From Sphingobium sp. (GTDB taxonomy: Bacteria; Pseudomonadota; Alphaproteobacteria; Sphingomonadales; Sphingomonadaceae), in assembly GCA_020051025.1 (NCBI GenBank), contig JAGVJS010000413.1, positions 1 through 7,118 on the forward strand: a stretch of DNA of 7,118 nucleotides, given 5' to 3'. Shown one piece after another: positions 1 through 6,706 of the stretch (its first letter is position 1; each line of letters begins with the position of its first letter). The position numbers were made by a program, and so were the translations under genes. The notes beneath the pieces were generated by a model, which saw only the letters and a program-made list of their open reading frames with translations, was not told where the DNA came from and did no database searches.

Positions 1-1
1 G

Positions 2-1408
2 GCTGCGCGCTTCACGCTGGCGAGCCGGATCGTCGACGCCAGCGGCAAGACGGTGGCCCGGTCCGTCACACCGGCCACATTGGCGCCCGGCGCGCATGAG
101 GCCGTGAAGCAGGCGATGACGCTACCCAATCCGCAGCTCTGGGCCGGGCGCAAATCCCCCTATCTCTATCATGTCGTGACCGATGTGGTGGAGGGCGGCC
201 GCGTCATCGACAGCCAGATCGTACCGCTGGGCGTGCGCACGATAGCGGTGAAGCCGGACGGCAGCGTGCTGCTGAACGGCGCGCCTTATCCGCTGCATGG
301 CGTCAACCTTCAGCATCCCACCCGCTTCGGGCGCGGGCCGATCGTCACCGATGCGGAAATTGACGAGGATCTGGGCATCTTCGCCGATATGGGCGCGACC
401 GCGATCCGCCTCGCCCATATGCAGCATCCCGCGCGCGTCTATGAGCGGGCGGATCAACTGGGCCTGCTGTTGCTGACTGAAGTGCCCCTGATCGATGACC
501 ATGATCCGTCCGATGCGTTCCGCGAAAATCTGATCGATCAGATGCGCGAACTGATCGCGCAGACGGGCAATCACCCCTCGGTCGCGCTCTGGGGCATCGG
601 CAATGAAATCCGCAAGTCCGACGCCGCGTCCAACCGCATCCTCGCCGAGTTACAGGCGACTGCCAAGGCGCTCGATCCGACCCGGCCGACCACCTATGCC
701 CATTGCTGTCTGGCGGATAGCGATCCGATCGCCCAGCATAGCGACACCGTATCCTATAATCGCTATTTCGGCTGGTACTGGACCAAGTCCGAAGACATCG
801 GCCCATGGGCGGACGAACTCCACGCCAAATTGCCGGGGCGCCCGATCGGCGTCAGCGAATATGGCGCAGGGGCCAGCATCCTGCATCAGGAAGATCCGGT
901 GGTAAAGCGACCGGAATCCAATGGCTATTGGCATCCCGAACAATATCAGACCGATTTTCACATCAAACATTGGCGCGAGATGAAGAAGCGGCCTTTTCTC
1001 TGGTCGACCTTCGTCTGGGTCGGGATCGACTTCCCCTCCTTCAAGCGCAATGAAGGCGACCGGCCGGCGATCAACGACAAGGGATTGGTGACCGAGGACC
1101 GGAAAGTCCGCAAGGACGCCTATTACTGGTATCAGGCCAATTGGTCGGACGTGCCGATGCTGCACATCACCAGCCGCCGCGATGTCGCCAAGCGCACGCA
1201 GCGGGTGAAGGTGCAGGTCTTTTCCAACCAGCCTTCGGTCGAACTGCGCCTGAATGGCGGAGCATGGACGCGCGTGCCGGTGGAGGATCATGTCGCGGCC
1301 TGGGATATCGATCTGGTCAAGGGTGACAACCGGGTCGAGGCACGGACGCAGGCGGGCGGCAAGATGTTGACGGATGCGGTCAACTGGACCTGGACGACCC
1401 GACCCTGA
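2..1408 (+). CDS. Glycoside hydrolase family 2 enzyme (beta-galactosidase-like), 5' end cut off by window edge
   Basis: The frame is open from base 2, so 468 C-terminal residues are visible and the true start lies outside the window; the GTG at 53 is internal. Residues 1 to about 88 are the end of the Ig-like sandwich domain (PNPQLWAGRKSPYLY). A TIM barrel of about 300 residues follows, with the classic GH2 entry (LLNGAPYPLHGVN), acid/base Glu202 in GNE (codon 605-607) and nucleophile Glu286 in SEYGAG (857-859). The 84-residue spacing suits the family. The last 80 or so residues look like the DUF4982-type C-terminal sandwich (FSNQPSVELRLNGG). GH2 enzymes are retaining exo-glycosidases (beta-galactosidase, beta-glucuronidase, beta-mannosidase). 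The substrate cannot be fixed from this fragment, though the C-terminal domain points to beta-galactosidase. The usual GVNRH is GVNLQH here. The cell location is unknown because the N-terminus is missing. Confidence 0.94.
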   Translation, partial: AARFTLASRIVDASGKTVARSVTPATLAPGAHEAVKQAMTLPNPQLWAGRKSPYLYHVVTDVVEGGRVIDSQIVPLGVRTIAVKPDGSVLLNGAPYPLHGVNLQHPTRFGRGPIVTDAEIDEDLGIFADMGATAIRLAHMQHPARVYERADQLGLLLLTEVPLIDDHDPSDAFRENLIDQMRELIAQTGNHPSVALWGIGNEIRKSDAASNRILAELQATAKALDPTRPTTYAHCCLADSDPIAQHSDTVSYNRYFGWYWTKSEDIGPWADELHAKLPGRPIGVSEYGAGASILHQEDPVVKRPESNGYWHPEQYQTDFHIKHWREMKKRPFLWSTFVWVGIDFPSFKRNEGDRPAINDKGLVTEDRKVRKDAYYWYQANWSDVPMLHITSRRDVAKRTQRVKVQVFSNQPSVELRLNGGAWTRVPVEDHVAAWDIDLVKGDNRVEARTQAGGKMLTDAVNWTWTTRP

Positions 1409-1426
1409 TCCTACGGATGGGGGCGT

Positions 1427-1459
1427 AAAAAAAAGGCCGCCCGATGGGATCGGGCGGCC
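1427..1459 (-). terminator. Intrinsic terminator of the beta-helix gene
   Basis: A perfect 11-bp GC-rich stem (1435-1445 with 1449-1459) closes a GGG loop. Read on the - strand it is followed directly by eight T (complement of A8 at 1427-1434). It lies 36 bp past the stop of the - strand beta-helix gene. On the + strand the hairpin is followed by a G-rich run instead of T, so it should work well only for the - strand gene; the converging GH2 gene has no separate terminator here. Confidence 0.9.
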
Positions 1460-1494
1460 AGCGGGGGGGGATAGGGTTGGCGCGCAGCGCGGGT

Positions 1495-3495
1495 TCAGGG
1501 TCGGACTCCGGCCTCGTCGATCACTTTACGCGCCTCGGCCGGCCAGTCGCGATTGGGCAGCAGCCTATTGTCGCGCGCGACATTGCCGATCTCCTCCAGC
1601 CAGCGGCCGCCGGTGCTGTTGGAAATATGCCAGTTTCCGGTCGCGACATTGTCGGTAGAGATGCGACGTCTGTACATCTTGCCGGCCGTATTGATGTTCA
1701 GCCATTTGCCGCGCGTCTCCACGACATTGCCTGTCACGCGGACATGCTTCGATCCTTCGTCCAGATAGATGGCGATCTTGTCGCCAATGTCGAAGATATG
1801 GTTGCCGCGCACGATCGCGTTCGGATTGGCTGACAGATTATAGATCGCCCCGCCATCCATGAACCAGCTTTTCACGCCATGGATGCGGTTCCCCTCGACC
1901 AGCGTGTCGCGCAGCGTCGTAGGCGTCGTATATTTGACGTTGTGGACATAGCCTTTGGCATTTTCGTCATAATTGGGATTGCCGCCGGCGTCATTATAGC
2001 CCCAGCCCCACCCCACGGCGATGCCGTCATAGGGCGCGTCGCTGATGTCGTTATGGACGATGCGCGCGCCGCTGACATAGGTGGTCAGGATCGCGGCATT
2101 ATCCTTATAATCCTGCGACACGGTGGCGACGATATTGTCCGCAATCTCCAGGTCGCGGTTGATGAGCGCGGCATCGTCGGGATGGTGCGCCGCCACCCGG
2201 ACGCCGCCGGCCATGATCGCGCTGCCCGACAGGACCGTGAAGCGGTTGCGCGACACGCGGATGTTGCTGGTGGACAGGCCCACGCCCGACAGATTGGCAT
2301 CCGGGTTGTTGCCGATGCCAAGGCCGATCTGTCCCAGTTGCGAAAACTGGTTGCGTTCGAAGACGATGTCGCGCGCGGCGGACACCTGAACCGCGGCGGG
2401 CATCTGGTTCCATTTCTGTCGCATGGATTCAAATTCGACACAGCCCCAGCCGCACGTTTTCCACGCCTCCGCCGGCCGGATCGGGGAGGTTTCGAGCAGA
2501 AAGGAACCGCTTTGCTGATTGGCATAGCCGGTCGGGCGCGAGGGGCCGAGCCAGCTGCTGTGCGAAAAGCGCAGTCCTTCGAACCTCAGCCGTTCGACCG
2601 GCGCGGCAGGGGTGCCGCTGATCGACACCAATGTCTCCAAACGCGGCAGGACGACGCGGCGCTTTGCGATATCCTCGTCCAGCCCCATGCGCAGATAGAG
2701 TTTGCCGGCCTGCGGGTCGATCACCCATTGATAGGGCTTGCTGTGCCAATCATTGGTCTTGTCGACAAACTCCAGTGCATTGGCCAGGAAGAGGCGGCTG
2801 TCCTGCGGGAAAATCGGCCTGGTGATCGTGTCATAGCCCCAGCTATTATTGTCCCAGGCCGGCTGCGCCATGGTGACGCGATTGCCCGCGATCGCCTGTA
2901 CCGGCGAGACGCGGTCGGTGAAGAAACCGGTCGCCTGCAATTCCAGCCGTTCGGGATGCGCAAGAGTGGACAGCCATTGCAGGTCGGGATTGGTGATGGT
3001 GAAGCCGCTGGCGTCAAAGGCGACGTCGGACGCGCGGATCTCGATCCAGGGCCGCTCCGCCAATGTGTCGTCCACCCACAACTGGCGCGCGTCGATCCCC
3101 TTGGGCACGTCCGCGACATAGAGGTGGCGCTCGGCATCATGGACCTTGAAGCCGCTCACGACCTGCCCGCCCGACAGCATCGGATGCGCACCCTCGGCCG
3201 CGCGCCATGTCACGACGTGGCCATTCAACCCGCCATCGGCGCGACGGAAGAGCAGGGGTGCGTCGAGGCTATAGGTGCCGTCGGCCAGAATGACTGTGAC
3301 GTCACGCTTCGCATTATGCTGCCGCACCAGCGCCTGGGCGCGGGCGAGCGAACGGACCGGTCGCGCCTGGGTGCCTGGCGCCTTGTCGTCGCCGGCCGGC
3401 GAGACATGGAGCAGTATCGGCTCCTCCTGCGCTGTTGCCGTGGTTGACACCATTATCGGCAACGCCGCCAATGCCATGCACCAGCTGCCCTTCAT
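1495..3495 (-). CDS. Secreted right-handed parallel beta-helix protein, probable polysaccharide-degrading enzyme (GH141-like)
   Basis: The product is 666 aa. ATG at 3495 is chosen because AGGAGG sits 6 nt before it and a signal peptide follows (MKGSWCMALAALPIMVSTTATAQ, cleavage likely after ATAQ); the frame stays open to 3579 but that extension is basic and lacks both. After the signal comes the common opening of these enzymes (HVSPAGDD...GTQARPVRSLARAQ) with ADGTY and LSGG. From about residue 375 there are beta-helix coils of the type IxVxxNxI: DIVFERNQF, NIRVSRNRF, DLEIADNIV, ARIVHNDIS, DTLVEGNRI, NAIVRGNHI, HVRVTGNVV. Asp486/Asp490 (SDAPYDGI) and Asp547 (FMDGGAIY) are the best catalytic candidates. 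Cys348 and Cys352 (CGWGC) could form a periplasmic disulfide. The architecture resembles GH141-type glycosidases; other beta-helix families (GH120, polysaccharide lyases) remain possible, and the substrate is unknown. Confidence 0.88.
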   Translation of the reverse strand: MKGSWCMALAALPIMVSTTATAQEEPILLHVSPAGDDKAPGTQARPVRSLARAQALVRQHNAKRDVTVILADGTYSLDAPLLFRRADGGLNGHVVTWRAAEGAHPMLSGGQVVSGFKVHDAERHLYVADVPKGIDARQLWVDDTLAERPWIEIRASDVAFDASGFTITNPDLQWLSTLAHPERLELQATGFFTDRVSPVQAIAGNRVTMAQPAWDNNSWGYDTITRPIFPQDSRLFLANALEFVDKTNDWHSKPYQWVIDPQAGKLYLRMGLDEDIAKRRVVLPRLETLVSISGTPAAPVERLRFEGLRFSHSSWLGPSRPTGYANQQSGSFLLETSPIRPAEAWKTCGWGCVEFESMRQKWNQMPAAVQVSAARDIVFERNQFSQLGQIGLGIGNNPDANLSGVGLSTSNIRVSRNRFTVLSGSAIMAGGVRVAAHHPDDAALINRDLEIADNIVATVSQDYKDNAAILTTYVSGARIVHNDISDAPYDGIAVGWGWGYNDAGGNPNYDENAKGYVHNVKYTTPTTLRDTLVEGNRIHGVKSWFMDGGAIYNLSANPNAIVRGNHIFDIGDKIAIYLDEGSKHVRVTGNVVETRGKWLNINTAGKMYRRRISTDNVATGNWHISNSTGGRWLEEIGNVARDNRLLPNRDWPAEARKVIDEAGVRP

Positions 3496-3501
3496 CCTCT
3501 T

Positions 3502-3507
3502 CCTCCT
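3502..3507 (-). promoter_or_regulatory. Ribosome binding site of the beta-helix gene
   Basis: AGGAGG on the - strand with a 6-nt spacer to ATG at 3495. It fixes the start and rules out the 28-residue longer reading that begins at 3579. Confidence 0.85.
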
Positions 3508-3575
3508 CGTCGCGCGCTCTTGTCGGCGCTTATGCGCGTCAGTTGATCCGGTCGAACGTCCGATGTTCGCTCTGT

Positions 3576-3619
3576 TCATAATATGTATGATGTTTAAAAA
3601 GGCCGCCAGACGCTGTCAA
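3576..3619 (-). promoter_or_regulatory. Candidate promoter and operator of the beta-helix gene
   Basis: On the - strand a consensus TTGACA (3619-3614) is followed after 17 nt by TAAACA (3596-3591), a poor but usable -10 box. Around the expected transcription start lies an inverted repeat, TCATA-N5-TATGA (3576-3590), placed where a repressor would block initiation. Box spacing and repeat are seen directly; the regulatory role is inferred. The AT-rich stretch 3571-3600 stands out from its GC-rich surroundings. Confidence 0.38.
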
Positions 3620-3643
3620 TGGCCTGGCAAGCGGCTGCGGCCT
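3596..3643 (-). terminator. Possible terminator after the GST gene
   Basis: On the - strand, 7-bp arms AGGCCGC (3643-3637) and GCGGCCT (3606-3600) flank a region that can form an inner CCAG/CTGG pairing, and five T follow (3600-3596). The stem is interrupted by a long asymmetric bulge, so it is weaker than the terminator at 1427. It begins 3 bp after the GST stop and overlaps the TTGACA box of the next gene. Confidence 0.4.
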
Positions 3644-3645
3644 GT

Positions 3646-4290
3646 TTATCGCAAAGGGGGAGGGTTCATCCAGTCGATCGGTACGGGCTTATCCGTCGGG
3701 GACCAGGGCGGCAGGCGGACCATGATGGAATCGAACAGATCCGACGCCAGATAGGTCGACAGCCAGAGATGAAGCCGGGCAAGCGGTTGGCCGGCAAACC
3801 AGTGTGGATCGACGGACGCATATTGTCGCACGAACGGCATGATTGCCGCGTCCGCGATGCCCGGTCTGTCGCCGCACAAATATGCGGCGCTTGCCAGTCG
3901 CGCCTCCAGTTCGAGGAGAAAGGCCAGTCCGCCGGCGCGGTGAGCGTCCTTGTCCGTCCCATGGCGTTCGGGATATTTGTAGCGATCGAGATCATATTTG
4001 AACCGGCCGTCATTGGCGGCGATCAGGGCTGGATCGTCATGATGCAGCCAGCCATGCGGATCATCGCCCGCCAGCGTCCAGCGCATGATGGCGATGCTTT
4101 CGTCGATGATTGTGCCATCGGTCAGGATCAGGACGGGCACCGTGCCCTTGGGCGAGGCGGCGAGCATCGCGTCTGGCTTCGCCGACAGCTTGACCTCGCG
4201 CAGTTCGACCGGCGTGGCGCTGATCGCCAGGGCCAGCCTGGCCCGCATGGCATAAGGACAGCGGCGGAAACTGTAGAGGATCGGCAGCAC
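3646..4290 (-). CDS. Glutathione S-transferase family protein
   Basis: The product is 214 aa, a normal length for a cytosolic GST. The N-terminal thioredoxin-like domain (about 1-78) shows YSFRRCPYAMRARLAL with Cys11 at the active-site position, the cis-proline turn KGTVPVL (Pro52) and the glutathione-binding DES segment (Glu64, Ser65). An all-helical domain follows, with YLCGDRPGIADAAIMPF matching the family's conserved N-capping motif region. These proteins bind glutathione and carry out conjugation, thiol transfer or peroxide reduction; Cys rather than Ser/Tyr at the start suggests thiol-transferase or lyase-like chemistry rather than classical conjugation (inference). The GTG start directly follows the TAA stop of the upstream gene in the same frame, so translation probably depends on coupling; the next ATG falls inside the active-site motif and is excluded. 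Last gene of the pncB operon. Confidence 0.92.
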   Translation of the reverse strand: MLPILYSFRRCPYAMRARLALAISATPVELREVKLSAKPDAMLAASPKGTVPVLILTDGTIIDESIAIMRWTLAGDDPHGWLHHDDPALIAANDGRFKYDLDRYKYPERHGTDKDAHRAGGLAFLLELEARLASAAYLCGDRPGIADAAIMPFVRQYASVDPHWFAGQPLARLHLWLSTYLASDLFDSIMVRLPPWSPTDKPVPIDWMNPPPLR

Positions 4291-4881
4291 TTAGGCCGTG
4301 CCATCCTTGATCAGCCGATAGGCGGCCGTTAGCAGATGGCTCATATCCTCTTCGCTCAACACATGGAGCGGGTCATAATCGAGGCCGATCCGGCGTGCAT
4401 GCCGCCAGTGATCGGCATACAGCCCCTTGTCCCCGCCAAACAGGCTATGGACATGGCGCGCCAGTATCGGCGGACAGTCGGCCGAGTTTGCCAGCCGGAA
4501 AATGGCGGCATCGACGATATGCGGTCCGATCATGATCCACAAATGGCCCCGCCATGCCGGCGCATCCGCGGCGAACGGGCTTGTGCCATCGGGCGGCAGC
4601 CGATCGTCGCGCACCGCCACCCGTTCGACCCGCAACGTGCCCGCCACAAGATGGACCGGCGCCTGCAAACGCTGCTGAAGCTGGAAAGCGAGGGTCGCGC
4701 TCATCAGATCTTCCTGTCCGGCCGAGGCGGGGAGCAGTTTAAGGATGCCGGCGGCACAGGCAGCGATCGCCGCCTTGTCCGCTTCGTTCCAGACATAGGC
4801 CTTGAACGCCCTGGCTGCCGCCCATCCATGGGACGCGGCAACGCGCTGGCCCAGTTGGGCAAGATCGGCTTGGGCGGGCAT
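4291..4881 (-). CDS. Conserved-looking hypothetical protein, 196 aa, possible transglutaminase/papain-fold relative
   Basis: The family is not recognised. ATG at 4881 (MPAQADLAQL) is the best start: the frame stays open to 5124, but that extension overlaps the end of pncB and reads as unnatural, low-complexity protein. No clear ribosome binding site is visible, so the start is uncertain. There is no signal peptide or membrane segment. The first 75 residues look helical (AFKAYVWNEADKAAIAACAAG, then SATLAFQLQQRL); strands follow (VHLVAGTLRVERV) and then RGHLWIMIGPHIVDAAIF with His113 and Asp124. That helix, strand, His, Asp order recalls the transglutaminase/papain fold, but no Cys sits at the expected start of the second helix (only Cys42 and Cys136 exist), so it may be inactive or unrelated. 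It lies between pncB and the GST gene, is probably co-transcribed, and its role is unknown. Confidence 0.75.
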   Translation of the reverse strand: MPAQADLAQLGQRVAASHGWAAARAFKAYVWNEADKAAIAACAAGILKLLPASAGQEDLMSATLAFQLQQRLQAPVHLVAGTLRVERVAVRDDRLPPDGTSPFAADAPAWRGHLWIMIGPHIVDAAIFRLANSADCPPILARHVHSLFGGDKGLYADHWRHARRIGLDYDPLHVLSEEDMSHLLTAAYRLIKDGTA

Positions 4882-4979
4882 CGGCAGTCTCAATCCATGG
4901 TGGCAAGGGGAAAAGAAGGGCCGCCCATAGTCGAGCCGGGACCGGCCGCCAAGATATATGGGCAGGCGAAGCTGCGGTG

Positions 4980-6284
4980 TCAGACCTGCACCTCCATCGC
5001 CTGCCGTCCGGCATCGCCGAAAACCTTGAGGTAACGGGCAATCTCTTCGGCTTTGCCCGTCGCCTTCGCCGGGTTGTCGGAAAGCTTGACGGCCGGGCGG
5101 CCATCGGCCTCCACCACCTTGCAAACCAGTGATATGGGGTCCAGGCCGTCAGTATCGAATGGCGCGCAACCGCGAAAATCGTTGGTGAGGTTGGTGCCCC
5201 AGCCAAAACTTGTGCGCACTCGACCATGGAAATGGCGATAGGTCGCCTCGATACTATCCACATCCATGCCATCGGAGAAGATCAGAAGCTTTTCGCGCGG
5301 GTCGCGGCCCTTGTCCCGCCACCATCGCATGATCTGTTCACCCGCTTCGATGGGGGGCGCGCTGTCCGGTCGAAAGCCGGTCCAGTCGGCGATCCAGTCA
5401 GGTGCGTTCTTCAGGAATGCGGTTGTGCCGAAAGCATCGGGCAGGGCGATCCGCAAATTGCCGCCATAATGATCCTGCCAGTCCGCCAATACGCGATAAG
5501 GCGCGGCGGCGAGGGCTTCGTCTCCATCCGCCAGCGCCGCGAGGACCATCGGCAGTTCATGGGCGTTGGTGCCGATGGCTTCCAGATCCGCGTCCATGGC
5601 GAGCAGGACGTTGGACGAACCGATGAAACGCTTGCCCAGCCCTTCCTTCAAGGCCTCCACGCACCAGCGTTGCCACAGGAAGCCGTGGCGCCGCCGCGTG
5701 CCGAAGTCTGAAATGACAAGGTCCGACAACTGGCCGAGGCGCTCCACCTTGCTCCAGAGCCGGGCCTTGGCCCTGGCGTAGAGAATATCCAGTTCGAAGC
5801 GTCCCCGCCCCTTCATCGCGGCGCGGGAGCGCAATTCGTTGATGATGGACAGGGCGGGAATTTCCCACATCGTCGTGTGCGTCCATGGGCCATGGAACAG
5901 CAGTTCATATTGGCCGTCGCGTTTGTGCAGTTCATAGTCGGGCAAACGAAAATCGGCGAGCCAGGCGATGAAATCGGGGCTGAACATCTGCGCCCTGCCA
6001 TAGAAGCTGTTGCCCGACAGCCAGATCAGTTCCTTCTTCCCGAAACGCAACGAGCGAACATGGTCCAGCTGCGCGCGTAGCTCGCCTTCTTCGATCACAT
6101 CCGCCAGTCGCACCGATGTCGTGCGGTTGATGAGGGCGAAGCTGGCCGCAACGTCGGGATAAAGGTGTCGAATCATCTGCAGCATCAGCAGCTTGTAGAA
6201 ATCCGTATCGAGCAGGCTGCGCACGATCGGATCAAGCCGCCAGTTATGATTATAGGTTCGCGTCGCTATGTCGGTGAAAACCAT
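4980..6284 (-). CDS. pncB: Nicotinate phosphoribosyltransferase
   Basis: The 434-aa product converts nicotinate, PRPP and ATP to nicotinate mononucleotide in the cytoplasm, the entry step of the Preiss-Handler NAD salvage route. Family signatures run in order: [13 protein letters not shown] near the N-terminus, the [22 protein letters not shown] block, [11 protein letters not shown], the [10 protein letters not shown] segment, GTNAHELP with His242 at the position of the phosphorylated histidine, [11 protein letters not shown], the [11 protein letters not shown] phosphate-binding loop, and [10 protein letters not shown] plus [21 protein letters not shown] near the end. ATG at 6284 is preferred over the in-frame ATG at 6311: the upstream one has no ribosome binding site and lies before the predicted transcription start, whereas GGA sits 6 nt before 6284. 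The protein is slightly longer than the 400-aa E. coli enzyme. First gene of a - strand operon, with a 98-bp gap to the next gene. Confidence 0.97.
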   Translation of the reverse strand: MVFTDIATRTYNHNWRLDPIVRSLLDTDFYKLLMLQMIRHLYPDVAASFALINRTTSVRLADVIEEGELRAQLDHVRSLRFGKKELIWLSGNSFYGRAQMFSPDFIAWLADFRLPDYELHKRDGQYELLFHGPWTHTTMWEIPALSIINELRSRAAMKGRGRFELDILYARAKARLWSKVERLGQLSDLVISDFGTRRRHGFLWQRWCVEALKEGLGKRFIGSSNVLLAMDADLEAIGTNAHELPMVLAALADGDEALAAAPYRVLADWQDHYGGNLRIALPDAFGTTAFLKNAPDWIADWTGFRPDSAPPIEAGEQIMRWWRDKGRDPREKLLIFSDGMDVDSIEATYRHFHGRVRTSFGWGTNLTNDFRGCAPFDTDGLDPISLVCKVVEADGRPAVKLSDNPAKATGKAEEIARYLKVFGDAGRQAMEVQV

Positions 6285-6313
6285 CGAAAGTCCGTTCAGC
6301 CTGTGCCGCATCG

Positions 6314-6342
6314 ACCATAAGAGGCGAGGGCGTTCTTGTCAG
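6314..6342 (-). promoter_or_regulatory. Candidate promoter of the pncB operon
   Basis: On the - strand CTGACA (6342-6337) and TATGGT (6319-6314) are separated by exactly 17 nt. Transcription would start near 6307, giving a leader of roughly 20-25 nt before ATG 6284. Its position just past the terminator at 6378-6410 fits a separate transcription unit for pncB. Match to consensus is 5 of 6 and 4 of 6. Confidence 0.45.
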
Positions 6343-6377
6343 GCGATGTTTGCCGCAGCTGGCGACTGGCAGCGGGC

Positions 6378-6410
6378 AAAAAGAAAGGCTGATCGTTACC
6401 GACCAGCCTT
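6378..6410 (-). terminator. Intrinsic terminator upstream of pncB
   Basis: The arms AAGGCTG (6385-6391) and CAGCCTT (6404-6410) pair perfectly; a TCG/CGA extension past one A-C mismatch closes a 4-nt loop. On the - strand the hairpin is followed at once by TCTTTTT (6384-6378), a good U-tract. On the + strand the run of T comes only after a GAAAG spacer, so - strand use is favoured. It ends whatever - strand transcript comes from the right: the DUF4166 message or a small RNA. Confidence 0.75.
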
Positions 6411-6516
6411 GAAAGTTTTTAGGAGAGGATGCCTGAAAGGCAAGGCACCTTTCGCATCAAGGGCGCAGACGGGCAAATGCGAAGCGGGCGACTGCGATTG
6501 CATCCGGCGCAATCGC
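6378..6516 (-). ncRNA. Candidate small RNA or structured 3' untranslated region
   Basis: Read on the - strand this holds, in order, an 8-bp perfect hairpin (6516-6494, 7-nt loop), a 7-bp stem TTCGCAT/ATGCGAA with a 19-nt loop (6483-6451), a 5-bp hairpin with a 3-nt loop (6442-6430), a pyrimidine-rich segment containing CCTCTCCT (6428-6421) that could pair with ribosome binding sites, then the terminator. This layout is like that of trans-acting small RNAs, but no Rfam family was recognised and no good promoter was found just upstream. It may equally be the tail of the DUF4166 transcript. Confidence 0.3.
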
Positions 6517-6706
6517 CGAGCCTGTCTTGATCGTCCTGCCTTATGATCCGATCGTCAGGTCAGCGGTCATCCGGCATCCCGGGCCAGGCTCCTTTGTCTT
6601 GACATAGGCATTGAGAAACGGGGTTGACGCAATGTGGGGCGGGATTGACACACAGTTCTGCCGACGCGGTCCTGATGCTGCCGTCATTCCGTTGGATCGT
6701 GACAGG

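Larger units (their letters stand above)
6285..6706. other. 422-bp stretch without a convincing gene
   Basis: This lies between the start of pncB and the stop of the DUF4166 gene. It holds the pncB promoter candidate, a terminator at 6378-6410, and on its right three stem-loops (6430-6442, 6451-6483, 6494-6516). Further right, 6531-6706 shows nothing that can be named: three TTGAC boxes on the + strand (starting at 6599, 6624 and 6645) have no fitting -10 boxes and no + strand gene follows. Frames open across parts of the stretch look like chance reading frames. No known riboswitch or housekeeping RNA signature was recognised. Confidence 0.6.

Noticed and set aside
1879..3447. A 522-codon + strand reading frame
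   Set aside because: It is antisense to the beta-helix gene, whose signal peptide, ribosome binding site and repeated coils show that the - strand is the coding one. Long antisense frames are common at this GC content.
3619..4332. A 237-codon + strand reading frame
   Set aside because: It is antisense to the GST gene, whose conserved active-site motifs are clear.
4953..4983. A possible internal promoter (CTGACA, TATATC) before the 196-aa protein gene
   Set aside because: The spacer is 19 nt and the match is weak; the gene is close enough to pncB to be read from the pncB promoter.
4882..5124. An N-terminal extension of the 196-aa protein into pncB
   Set aside because: The added 81 residues are low-complexity, Gly/Arg-rich and overlap pncB in another frame.
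6378..6516. A riboswitch or attenuator controlling pncB
   Set aside because: No known riboswitch signature (cobalamin, TPP, glycine, SAM, fluoride, NAD-related) was recognised, and a promoter candidate lies after the terminator, which argues for separate transcription of pncB.
6429..6530. A 33-codon + strand reading frame with AGGAG just before its ATG
   Set aside because: The AGGAG is only 3 nt from the ATG, too close for efficient initiation; the peptide has no recognisable features and the region folds into stem-loops.
6268..6546. A 92-codon + strand reading frame crossing the pncB start
   Set aside because: It overlaps the promoter and start of pncB on the opposite strand and crosses a terminator hairpin; its composition looks like chance translation of GC-rich DNA.
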